16,044 nucleotides of DNA from Bacteroidota bacterium (GTDB taxonomy: Bacteria > Bacteroidota > Ignavibacteria > Ignavibacteriales > Ignavibacteriaceae). The stretch is taken from assembly GCA_023433685.1 (NCBI GenBank), contig JAEYUD010000141.1:1-16044 (forward strand), given 5' to 3'. The notes below the pieces were generated by a model that saw only the letters and a list, made by a program, of their open reading frames with translations, was not told the DNA's origin and searched no databases. Shown piece after piece: positions 1-8,300 of this stretch (position 1 is the stretch's first letter; each line of letters begins with the position of its first letter). The translations under genes were made by a program, and so were the position numbers.

Positions 1-2
1 GA

Positions 3-3000
3 ATAGGGACATGGGAATATGATCTTGCTTCAAAAAGATTCTTGCCTGACGCAAATGTTTTGGAAGTGCTGAAAGTGGACGCGTCTAAATATTCCGGGAC
101 GATAGAAGGTTTCCTCAGGTACATCCACCCTGAGGATCACGAAGTGATAACAAACGGACTTCAGACGATATTGCGAAGGGGTGGTACTGTCGATCTCGTG
201 TACAGGTCAAACCCCGAAATTGGGCCTGTGAGGTATTTCACTACCCGTGCCCGGATGATGCTGTTAGATGGCACGCCGCACAAGCTGATGGGAGTAACCC
301 TGGATATAACAGATTCCAAGCAATCCGCTCTCCGCCTCGAGACTCACCGGAACGCGCTACGGGATGCTGCCAGAATATTCGAAAAGTTCGATGTAGAAGC
401 TGAAAATTCTTACGGATATATTACATCCCTCGCGGTTGATACACTTAAATGTGGCAGGGCCGGCATCTGGAAGTTCAGTCACGATATGCGCATGTTAAAC
501 GAAGTCGACTCGTTCAACGCGCACGACGGGGTTCACTCAACGGGCTTCAGCATCAAACTTTCCCACTCACCTGCCTATATGATGGCGGTCTACCAAAGTG
601 GTGTGATAAGCATTGAGAACACACTTACTGATCAGCGCACCTCCGGATTCAACGCGGAATATCTTCTGCCGAACAAGGTGTTTGCCCTGCTTGATATTAT
701 TCTTTACCGTGACTCAAAACCCTTCGCGATCCTCAGGGTTGAGGAAGTTGGTAAACCGAGAAAATGGCTTGATGAAGAGGTTATCTTCCTCTCTTCACTT
801 GCCGATTTCATTAACCTCGCTTTTGAGACAAATAAAAGAAAAAAGGCTGAAAAGGAACTGTCGCTTGCCAACGAATATCTTGAAGAGAAGATCAAGGAGA
901 GGACTTCGGAGCTGAGGGGCAGCAAAAAACTGCTTCAGGATATCCTCGACAACTCATCTGCTGTTATTTACGCGAAAGATACCACCGGCAAATATACCAT
1001 CTGCAACGACGCGTTCCTGAAATTGAGCGGCAAGAAAAAGGGCGACGTGATCGGTAAAACCGATTATGATATTTTCCCCGTGGAAGTGGCACTCGGGTTT
1101 GGCAAAACCGATGCCTCACTGCTCGACGAAAAGAAATCAAAGCAGATAGAGGAGAGAATTCCGGTTAACGGGGAAGAAAAAACTTTCCTTTCGTTAAAGT
1201 TCCCTCTGATCGGCCTCAATGGTGTACCTTACGGCGTCTGCGGAATGTCGACCGACATTTCCAAAATGAAGGATTTCCAAAAGGAGCTAAAGGATGCCAA
1301 GGAAGAGGCCGAAAGAGCAACTGTTGCCAAAAGTCAGTTTCTTGCAACCATGTCGCATGAAATCCGTACACCTATGAACGCTATTATAGGGCTGACACAC
1401 CTCGCGTTACAGACTTCACTCGACAATAAACAGCACAATTATCTTGAGAAAATTGAACGCTCCGCGATCTCACTCCTCGGAATAATCAATGATATTCTCG
1501 ATTTCTCCAAGATCGAAGCCGGCAGAATGACCCTCGAGAATATAGAATTCGATCTTAACAAAGTACTTGAAAATGTTGTTACGGTCATCAGTCAAAAAGC
1601 ATCGGAAAAAGATATCGAGCTCGCGGTTCGCTTCAACCGGGATGTACCTATCGATCTGATCGGCGATCCTTTACGGGTGGGACAAATATTAACCAATTTT
1701 TGCAGTAACGCCATTAAATTCACTGATCATGGTGAAATAGTTATTAAGGTTGATCAGGAGTACGAAGGGATCGACGATGTAAAACTTGTGTTTTCTGTTT
1801 CTGACACCGGAATCGGGATGTCACGAGAACAGACTAATTCTCTTTTCCAGGCATTTACGCAAGCCGACAGTTCAACCACCAGAAAGTACGGTGGCACAGG
1901 GCTTGGGCTCGCCATTTCAAAGAAGCTCGCGAACCTTATGGAGGGCGACACCTGGGTTGAAAGCACCCAGGGATTTGGAAGTACATTCTATTTTTCAGGA
2001 CTTTTCGGAAAGCAAACCAAGCAAAGGTTTAACGAATATTATACCACCGTTGATATCACAGGAAAAAGGGTGCTGATCTGTGATGATAATCGAACAGCAC
2101 GGCAGATATTTACAGAAACCCTGCAAGGTCTCCGGTTCAGAGTTGATGCCGCTGCCTCCGGTGAGGAAGCAATTGAGATGCTCGAGAGTGTTGATGATCC
2201 GCCTTTCGATATTCTTATTCTCGACTGGAGAATGCCTGGCATGGATGGGATTCAAACCATTGAGAAAATTCGTGGAAACAGCAGGATAAAACATCAACCG
2301 GTTACCATAATGGTTTCGGCTTTCAGCGATTCGGAACTGGTGGAAACGGCACATCAACACGGCATTGAGGTGGTTCTTAACAAACCCGTTCCATATTCCA
2401 CCCTCTTTGACGGGATCATGAGGGCATGCGGTAAACACATCGAAAGCGCGATGCACAAAGATGTTCTCTCTCTTGAATCAAAAGCCGATCTTACGCAGAT
2501 TCAAGGTGCAAGAATATTGCTCACAGAGGATAACGAGATAAACCAGGAGGTGGCTTCAGAACTGCTGGAAAGTGCCGGCTTCCTGGTTGATATCGCAAAC
2601 AATGGAAGCGAAGCAATTACTATACTGAATAATGAGATCGAATCCGGAGGCTATGATCTTGTTTTCATGGATCTTCAGATGCCGGTGCTTGATGGCTACT
2701 CTGCTACCAGGGAAATCAGGAAAGACAGGCGTTTTAATGATCTGCCGATTATAGCAATGACTGCCGATGCAATGTCAGGCATTAAGGAAAAATGCCTTGA
2801 AGCAGGTATGAACGACTATATAACCAAGCCCCTCGATCCCCAGACAGTCTTCCGTGTAGTGGCATCATGGATAAAGCCTCAAAACAGATCAGAGACCTAT
2901 ACTCCGATAGTAGCCATGAAGGAAGCGACGGTTCAGGTGACACTTCCAGATCTGGAAGGTTTTGATACCCGTCTCGGGTTGTTGCGGGTGAACGCGAACG

Positions 3001-3392
3001 TTAAACTCTACAAAAGCCTTCTGCTGAAATTCCTCGAGTCGAATGAAAGCGCGATAGATGACATAAAAGGAACTTACAATACCGGCGATAAGGAAACAGC
3101 GATACGAATTGCGCACACCCTGAAAGGAGTTGCCGGCAATCTGGGTCACGAAAATCTCAGGAGTGAAGCTGCCAAAGTGGAACAGGAGCTGAATAACAAC
3201 CCCTCGCCTGACCTCGAGGTGCTACTCGGCAACCTTGAAAAGGTACTTTCCCCCGCGCTCAAAGAGATCACAAGGTGGAAAGGGCTGCTTGAAGAAAGCA
3301 AACCAATTAATGTCTCATCCCCGGTTTCGGACGATGTTGATATGGAGCTTCTGCGGGGGCTCTGTATGGAACTCGAGGAACTCCTTATATAA
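3..3392 (+). CDS. Hybrid histidine kinase HK1 (PAS-GAF-PAS-HisKA-HATPase-REC-REC-Hpt), 5'-partial
   Basis: Cytoplasmic multi-step phosphorelay sensor kinase. The reading frame is open to the left edge; base 3 is the first complete codon and the residues before the TTG at 42 (GTWEYDLASKRF) are a typical PAS start, so the TTG is not the real start and the gene begins outside the window. Order: PAS_3 (to about 330), GAF-like domain (about 350-840), coiled coil (about 840-930), PAS (about 930-1260), HisKA with H-box MSHEIRTPMN (phospho-His codon 1356), HATPase with N-box SNAIKFT, DTGIGM and GGTGLGLAIS, first receiver (Asp codon 2223 in LDWRMPG), second receiver (Asp codon 2670 in MDLQMP), and Hpt (His codon 3114 in HTLKGVAGNLG). 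No membrane segment is visible. The tail after Hpt is short and ends at LEELLI, where HK2 has a further 50 or so residues; it is therefore probably truncated or frameshifted at 3387-3392. Confidence 0.93.
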   Translation: MGTWEYDLASKRFLPDANVLEVLKVDASKYSGTIEGFLRYIHPEDHEVITNGLQTILRRGGTVDLVYRSNPEIGPVRYFTTRARMMLLDGTPHKLMGVTLDITDSKQSALRLETHRNALRDAARIFEKFDVEAENSYGYITSLAVDTLKCGRAGIWKFSHDMRMLNEVDSFNAHDGVHSTGFSIKLSHSPAYMMAVYQSGVISIENTLTDQRTSGFNAEYLLPNKVFALLDIILYRDSKPFAILRVEEVGKPRKWLDEEVIFLSSLADFINLAFETNKRKKAEKELSLANEYLEEKIKERTSELRGSKKLLQDILDNSSAVIYAKDTTGKYTICNDAFLKLSGKKKGDVIGKTDYDIFPVEVALGFGKTDASLLDEKKSKQIEERIPVNGEEKTFLSLKFPLIGLNGVPYGVCGMSTDISKMKDFQKELKDAKEEAERATVAKSQFLATMSHEIRTPMNAIIGLTHLALQTSLDNKQHNYLEKIERSAISLLGIINDILDFSKIEAGRMTLENIEFDLNKVLENVVTVISQKASEKDIELAVRFNRDVPIDLIGDPLRVGQILTNFCSNAIKFTDHGEIVIKVDQEYEGIDDVKLVFSVSDTGIGMSREQTNSLFQAFTQADSSTTRKYGGTGLGLAISKKLANLMEGDTWVESTQGFGSTFYFSGLFGKQTKQRFNEYYTTVDITGKRVLICDDNRTARQIFTETLQGLRFRVDAAASGEEAIEMLESVDDPPFDILILDWRMPGMDGIQTIEKIRGNSRIKHQPVTIMVSAFSDSELVETAHQHGIEVVLNKPVPYSTLFDGIMRACGKHIESAMHKDVLSLESKADLTQIQGARILLTEDNEINQEVASELLESAGFLVDIANNGSEAITILNNEIESGGYDLVFMDLQMPVLDGYSATREIRKDRRFNDLPIIAMTADAMSGIKEKCLEAGMNDYITKPLDPQTVFRVVASWIKPQNRSETYTPIVAMKEATVQVTLPDLEGFDTRLGLLRVNANVKLYKSLLLKFLESNESAIDDIKGTYNTGDKETAIRIAHTLKGVAGNLGHENLRSEAAKVEQELNNNPSPDLEVLLGNLEKVLSPALKEITRWKGLLEESKPINVSSPVSDDVDMELLRGLCMELEELLI

Positions 3393-3448
3393 CCGACAGT
3401 ATCCGTTATGCCCAGAAAATTCAGTCGGCAATTCTACCAAATGATAAA
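3386..3448 (+). other. Out-of-frame coding remnant joining HK1 to the SpoIIE phosphatase
   Basis: Read in the frame of the phosphatase that starts at 3449, these bases encode ITDSIRYAQKIQSAILPND (from 3389). This is the highly conserved helix that normally precedes SpoIIE/PP2C catalytic domains in Bacteroidota signalling proteins. The frame is open back to a TGA at 3338, but it has no ATG, GTG or TTG before 3449. The HK1 stop codon TAA (3390-3392) lies inside the remnant. Removing one TA from the TATATA run at 3386-3391 would join the two frames as LEELLITDSIRYAQKIQ. I see no ribosome-binding site before 3449. A deletion scar, a 2-base frameshift in a fused gene, or a sequence error all fit. 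Confidence 0.75.
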
Positions 3449-4135
3449 ATGTTTGACAGATCATTGATCCACGGTGATCTCATCTTTAAACCAAAGGATA
3501 TCGTCAGTGGCGATTTCTTCTGGTGTGCTGAAGTTGACGATCTTGTTTTTGTCGCCGTGGTTGACTGCACCGGGCACGGTGTTCCTGGGGCCTTCATGTC
3601 GATGATCGGAAACACTTTGCTAAATGATATAGTTAAGGTAAAACGGGTGACCGATCCGGGTAAAATTCTGGAAATGCTCGACCAGGGTGTCAATCTTGAA
3701 ATGAACAAGGAGGAGAACCAGGATACCATCGACGGAATGGATGTTGCCATCTGTGTTATAAACAGAAATGAATCAAAGCTCGAATTCTCGGGCGCGTGCC
3801 GACCGCTTTTTTATTTGGAAAATGGCAACTTTATGGAGGTGAAGGGAACAAAAAAATCGATAGGTGACCGGAAAAAAGAAAACCGGTTTGTCACTACCTC
3901 AATTAAAATTGACAACTCAACGGTAGTGTATCTCTTTTCCGACGGGCTGGTTGACCAGAACAACGAAGCTGGCGACAAGTTTGGCGTACAGAAACTGCGT
4001 GAATTTATTAAGGAGAACGCGACTCTCCCTGTTAATCAACAAAAAGAACTGCTGAATAAAATGATAGATGACTTCATGGGAAATGAAGTTCAGCGCGATG
4101 ATATCACGGCAGCGATTTTTAAACCATTTAATTGA
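3449..4135 (+). CDS. SpoIIE/PP2C-family serine phosphatase, SiaA-like (N-terminus probably missing)
   Basis: Metal-dependent Ser/Thr phosphatase domain of the SpoIIE/RsbU/SiaA type; in Sia systems such a phosphatase dephosphorylates SiaC. From the ATG at 3449 the product is 228 residues, essentially the catalytic domain alone: SGDFFW (Asp22), VDCTGHGVPGAFMS (Asp39), DGMDVAIC, YLFSDGLVDQ (Asp165) and QRDDITAAIF (Asp217/218), so all metal-ligand motifs appear intact. Family members usually carry an N-terminal sensor, HAMP or TPR part; here none is visible, and the conserved pre-catalytic helix lies upstream of the only available ATG. There is no Shine-Dalgarno before 3449. The gene stops directly against the next ATG (TGA-ATG, no spacer), indicating translational coupling with the SiaB-like gene. 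The phosphatase call is firm; the substrate assignment rests on the neighbours. Confidence 0.9.
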   Translation: MFDRSLIHGDLIFKPKDIVSGDFFWCAEVDDLVFVAVVDCTGHGVPGAFMSMIGNTLLNDIVKVKRVTDPGKILEMLDQGVNLEMNKEENQDTIDGMDVAICVINRNESKLEFSGACRPLFYLENGNFMEVKGTKKSIGDRKKENRFVTTSIKIDNSTVVYLFSDGLVDQNNEAGDKFGVQKLREFIKENATLPVNQQKELLNKMIDDFMGNEVQRDDITAAIFKPFN

Positions 4136-4657
4136 ATGAACACAAACTCAGCGCAGGCATGCGAGATCATTTATAACTATGACGGACCCTGCACGGGATC
4201 AGTGATACAAGCGTCAGTTGACAAGATAGAGGAGTTGTTCCCCGACAACAAATTTCTGGGGCTTGGAAAACGAGCCTCGGCTGCTGCTATTGAAATGATT
4301 CAGAATATCGGCTTTTACTCTGACGAAAAAACCGTTATTGACGGCGAACTGATCGGTGTGGGTACCTTCCTGATAAAAAAAATGAATGGCTCATTTTTCA
4401 TTGAGACCAAAAACAAGATCTCTTCTGAAAAGTATAACAAGTTCAGAGATTGGATCAACAAGCTTAACTCGATGTCGAAGGATGAACTAAAACAGATGAG
4501 GAAAGAACTTTTGAAAAACGGGGCTTTACCCGGAAGCCGGGGAGCCAATATCGGGCTGCTCGATATTATTCGAAGAAATGCTCCTGTTAGCGTCTCAACG
4601 GAGCACTCCGACAGCGTCATTTATTTAATTACTTCTGTTCAAATCGTAAAGGAATAA
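4136..4657 (+). CDS. SiaB-like GHKL protein kinase (DUF6272 family)
   Basis: A 173-residue cytoplasmic protein resembling SiaB, the anti-sigma-like kinase that phosphorylates SiaC in the Pseudomonas Sia pathway. Visible features are an N-box-like helix AAAIEMIQNIGF (residues 50-60, with Glu53 and Asn57) and a glycine-rich ATP-lid-like stretch GSRGANIGLLDIIRR (133-147), in the order expected for a GHKL fold. The length fits the family. Its ATG follows the phosphatase stop with no spacer and has no clear ribosome-binding site, so it is probably translated by coupling. A phosphatase, a GHKL kinase and a small phospho-target protein in consecutive genes is the defining layout of a partner switch. 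The kinase activity is inferred from the family and the neighbours, not from a catalytic residue I can prove. Confidence 0.82.
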   Translation: MNTNSAQACEIIYNYDGPCTGSVIQASVDKIEELFPDNKFLGLGKRASAAAIEMIQNIGFYSDEKTVIDGELIGVGTFLIKKMNGSFFIETKNKISSEKYNKFRDWINKLNSMSKDELKQMRKELLKNGALPGSRGANIGLLDIIRRNAPVSVSTEHSDSVIYLITSVQIVKE

Positions 4658-4658
4658 A

Positions 4659-5033
4659 ATGGATAATCTTCTAATCGCAAAAACAAAGAGCACTCTCGGT
4701 GTCGACTTCCGCGTTGAAGCTGGTCAGTTGAATATTGAAGGGTCTTCATATCCGGAAAACACCCGTGATTTCTTTGAACGCCTTATTGCCTGGATCAACA
4801 AGTTCATGCTTGAAGAGACAGCGCCTTTAACACTTAATTGCAAGATCGATTATCTGAATTCTTCGTCAATTAAATTTCTCTCCGATATTTTCGATAAACT
4901 TTCGAACTATAGTAAATATGGAGTTGACGTGACGGTGAATTGGTACTACAAAAGCAATGATGAAGACATCCTTGAGATGGGTGAAGACCTCAAAGAGGAT
5001 ACCAACCTGAAATTCAACCTGATCGAAATGTGA
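4659..5033 (+). CDS. SiaC-like regulatory phosphoprotein (DUF1987)
   Basis: A 124-residue single-domain protein of the DUF1987/SiaC family. It has an N-terminal strand-rich part with the family-typical IEGSSYPENTRDFFERLIAWI segment (residues 28-48) and a central YLNSSSIKFLSDIF motif at 65-78. In Pseudomonas SiaC the switch residue is Thr68, phosphorylated by SiaB and restored by SiaA; here residue 68 is a serine, a plausible conservative substitute. Unphosphorylated SiaC binds and activates the stalk of the diguanylate cyclase SiaD. The start is well supported: AAAGGA at 4648-4653 lies 5 bases before the ATG, one base after the preceding stop. The gene is in an operon with the phosphatase and the SiaB-like gene. 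The family call is firm; the phosphosite is inferred from alignment by eye. Confidence 0.87.
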   Translation: MDNLLIAKTKSTLGVDFRVEAGQLNIEGSSYPENTRDFFERLIAWINKFMLEETAPLTLNCKIDYLNSSSIKFLSDIFDKLSNYSKYGVDVTVNWYYKSNDEDILEMGEDLKEDTNLKFNLIEM

Positions 5034-5040
5034 GGAAATT

Positions 5041-5307
5041 ATGGAAGAGATCAAACACAACCCAGGAAGCGAAAACCCTGCTGAAGAAACATTCGCGGAA
5101 TTTATTCAGTATCAGGAAAGAATAGCCCGGATCGCGTCACAACAGAGCGGCGACCCATCCTTTTTTTTACGGGAATACCAGATGCTTGCCGAACAATACG
5201 ATAAACTTCTTCGCACCTCGATCAGAATGGCAAAGATGAGCGATCGGGTTCAGGCAAAACTTATGAAGTTCAAAGATTCTGTTGAATCAGGGAAGATCGA
5301 TCTATAA
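5041..5307 (+). CDS. Small coiled-coil protein, possible stand-alone SiaD-type stalk
   Basis: An 88-residue soluble protein with no annotated function that I recognise. The first 35 or so residues are polar; residues 43-80 (FFLREYQMLAEQYDKLLRTS and on to MAKMSDRVQAKL) form a long amphipathic helix. That pattern, EY..L...YDKLLR.S.R..K.SDR.Q..L, closely resembles the linker helix that precedes GGDEF and class III cyclase catalytic domains, where it dimerises as a stalk. In the Sia pathway the SiaC partner is the stalk of the cyclase SiaD; here the equivalent position in the operon encodes only the helix, with no GGDEF domain. The start is well supported: GAGGAA (5032-5037) precedes the ATG and the gap to the SiaC-like gene is 7 bases. 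The last 6 bases overlap the 3' end of the convergent kinase gene. The role as a SiaC partner is inference. Confidence 0.72.
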   Translation: MEEIKHNPGSENPAEETFAEFIQYQERIARIASQQSGDPSFFLREYQMLAEQYDKLLRTSIRMAKMSDRVQAKLMKFKDSVESGKIDL

Positions 5308-8300
5308 TTCATCAATAATTTTTTGGCACTTCCCGGCGGCTTCTTCAAATTCGTACAAACGGACTAATTTTGAAACCTCATTAAGTTCATCATGAAGTTG
5401 TCCTGCACCGGTCAGGAGTGTGATTTCCCCGATTTTGTCTATCGCGCTGAAATCACTCTCTTTTATAAGCGATAGAAGAGTGTTTAACATTGAGATCATC
5501 ACGGGTTTTTCGAGCGGTTTTGATTGAGTGATCTGCCCGGTTTCTTCAAGCGAACTGCATTTAAGTTTTAGTTCGTTCATTACCAGGTTGAATGCTCCCT
5601 CAAACAACTCTATCAATTGTTCATTTCCGGTTAATGAGGCCTTGAGTGCCTGCTCAAGTTCGAGCGCGCGTTCAAAAAGTGTGATCGCTCCGAGGTTTGA
5701 GGAAACGCCTTTTACAGTATGAACAGTTCTGACAGCAAGTTCACTGTCGCCAGTGCTGATTGCATTACTCAAAATCTGAAGTGTCGATCTGTTGCTTTCA
5801 TAAAATGATCTTAGAAGCTTTTTGTAGAGTTTAATGTTTTTGTTTACCCTCATAAGACCTTCCCTGGTGTCGATATTCTCAAGGGCAGGGATATCATCAG
5901 CAGCAGCTTCCACGTGTTGTGGCGTTTCAGCATCTGATTTTATTGGCACCGCGGAAGGTTTTATCCATTTTACAAGAGTACCAAACAGCTCATCAGGATC
6001 GATCGGTTTGGTAACATAATCCTGCATTCCCGATTCGAGGCACTTCTCTTTGATACCCATCATTGCATCAGCTGTCATGGCAATTATAGGGAGGTTATCG
6101 AACTCCGGGTGCTTTCTGATCTCACGCGTGGCAGTGTAACCATCCATGATCGGCATCTGAAGGTCCATCAAAACAATTGAGTAATATACCGCGCCGGATG
6201 CCTCTCTCACTTTTCTAAGAGCCGCTTCACCATTATCCGCAACTTCAACTACAAAGCCTTTATCTTCAAGAAACTCACTCGCTACCTGCTGGTTGATCTC
6301 GTTATCCTCGGTCAGCAGGATCCTCGCTCCCCTGATAGCTTCCAGCTCTGCCGCAAACCGGTTCGATTTTTCCTTGTGAACGCGACCGGTGAATCCCTGC
6401 TTTCCGAAAACTTCCATGATCGAATCGAAAAGAAGAGAAGAAGAAACAGGTTTTGTAATGAAACCTTTTATCCCTATCTCGTGCGCTCTGGTGGCTATCT
6501 CTTCCCTTCCGAATGAAGTAACCATTATAATCGTTGGGGTCTCCTTCTTTCTGGTGAGGATCATCTTTGAAGTTTCAAGCCCGTCGAGCCCCGGCATCCT
6601 CCAGTCGATGATCACCAGGTCATAACCGGTGCCGTTCTTCTCGATCTCTTCTATTGCATCATGACCCGAACTAACCGAAGTGACTTTGAACATCATCGAT
6701 TCGAGCATCTCTGTCAGGATCATCCTTGCCGTGTCATTATCATCACAGACAAGAACACGCAAACCCCGCAGGTCAACTGACGGAACAAGCATCTCCCGCT
6801 TCTGATTCGCCTGAACTCCAACAAGCGCGGTGAAGTAGAAAACGCTCCCTTTACCGACTTCACTCTCAACCCATACTTCGCCCCCCATCAGTTCGGCAAG
6901 AAGTTTTGAGATCGCGAGCCCAAGACCTGTGCCGCCGTATTTTCTTGTGGTCGAACTGTCGGCCTGTTCAAATTTTCTAAAGAGTTTGTCAATATGTTCC
7001 CGGGTCATCCCTATCCCGGTATCCTTTACAGCAAACTGCAGGCGGATCTTGTCGCCCGTAATACCTGCCATTTTCACATTAATGAAAACCTCACCTGTTT
7101 CTGTGAACTTTACGGCATTACTGCAATAATTTGTGATAATCTGAGTAATTCTGAGAGGGTCGCCAATAAGGAAATTAGGGACATCCTTCTCAATGTGAAT
7201 GCTGAACTCAAGCCCTTTCTCCTGAACACGATGCGCTACAAGATTGGTAACCGTGTCCATTATGCCTTCAAGATCGAAATCTGTCGACTCAATTGTAAGT
7301 TTTCCCGCCTCGATCTTTGAGAAATCAAGTATGTCATTTATGATCCCAAGCAAAGCGACAGCTGATCTCTCAACTTTTACCAGATAATCGAGCTGCTTCT
7401 TGTCAAGATTTGTTTTCAATGCCAACTGGGTCAGACCGATAATGGCATTCATTGGTGTTCTGATCTCATGTGACATCGTTGCCAGGAACTGACTTTTAGC
7501 GACCGTGGCCGACTCTGCAGCCTCTTTCGCCATTTGCAGCTCCCTCTCTATCCTTTTCAGATCGGTGATATCAATTATTGAACCGACGAGACACTCTTCA
7601 CCTTTATAGATGATCGGAGTGAATGAAACTAATGAATCCCTTACTTCACCTGTTTTATAACGCTTGAATTTAACTTCCGCGTTTCTTAGAATACGCTCTT
7701 GCTTTAGAATACCGGTTAATTCATCCCGGCGCAGAGGGTCAACGTACCATTCCTTCGCTCTCATCTGAGAGAATGCATCCCTTGAAACACGGTGAAAATC
7801 CATCATGGCTTCATTAACCCGGACAATCTGTCCGGATTTAATATTTGTAACCGCGGTCGGTATAGGTAGTGAGTCAACAATCCGGTCAGCCGCTTGCGTG
7901 GCAAGCAACAGCTCTTTTTGAATAGCAATCCGCTCTGTGATATCTTTGAAGAAGACTACAGCCCCTATTATTTCATCATCCTTGATCATCGGGTTTGTTG
8001 TGAACTCCACCTCGAAAAAAGTGCCGTCTGCACGGAAAAATATATCCACGGAGTCTTTTGTAACTTCCCCAAACTTGTAAGCTTTATAAGTTTGGCTCTC
8101 CTCTTTTGGGAAGGGGCTGCCGTCTTTTCTCGAATGGTGGGTCATTTCGTGCAGTGACTTACCCACGATATCCGGGGCTCTGAACCCCAACAATAATTGC
8201 GCGGAAGGATTTATAAATGTTACAGTTCCTTCATCATCTACACCGATAATCCCTTCGCCCGCATTCTCAAGAATAAGTCTGCTTTTCTCCTCTGCTTCAG

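Noticed and set aside
1995..2456. 153-residue minus-strand ORF opposite HK1
   Set aside because: It is a shadow of the first receiver domain, which is clearly coding on the plus strand.
3378..3392. Programmed -1 frameshift site at the HK1 stop
   Set aside because: There is no X-XXY-YYZ heptamer and no evident downstream pseudoknot; a plain 2-base difference in TATATA explains the frame change better. Not excluded.
3235..3444. 69-residue plus-strand ORF across the HK1/phosphatase join
   Set aside because: It is in the third frame, carries neither the kinase tail nor the conserved phosphatase helix, and has no family likeness.
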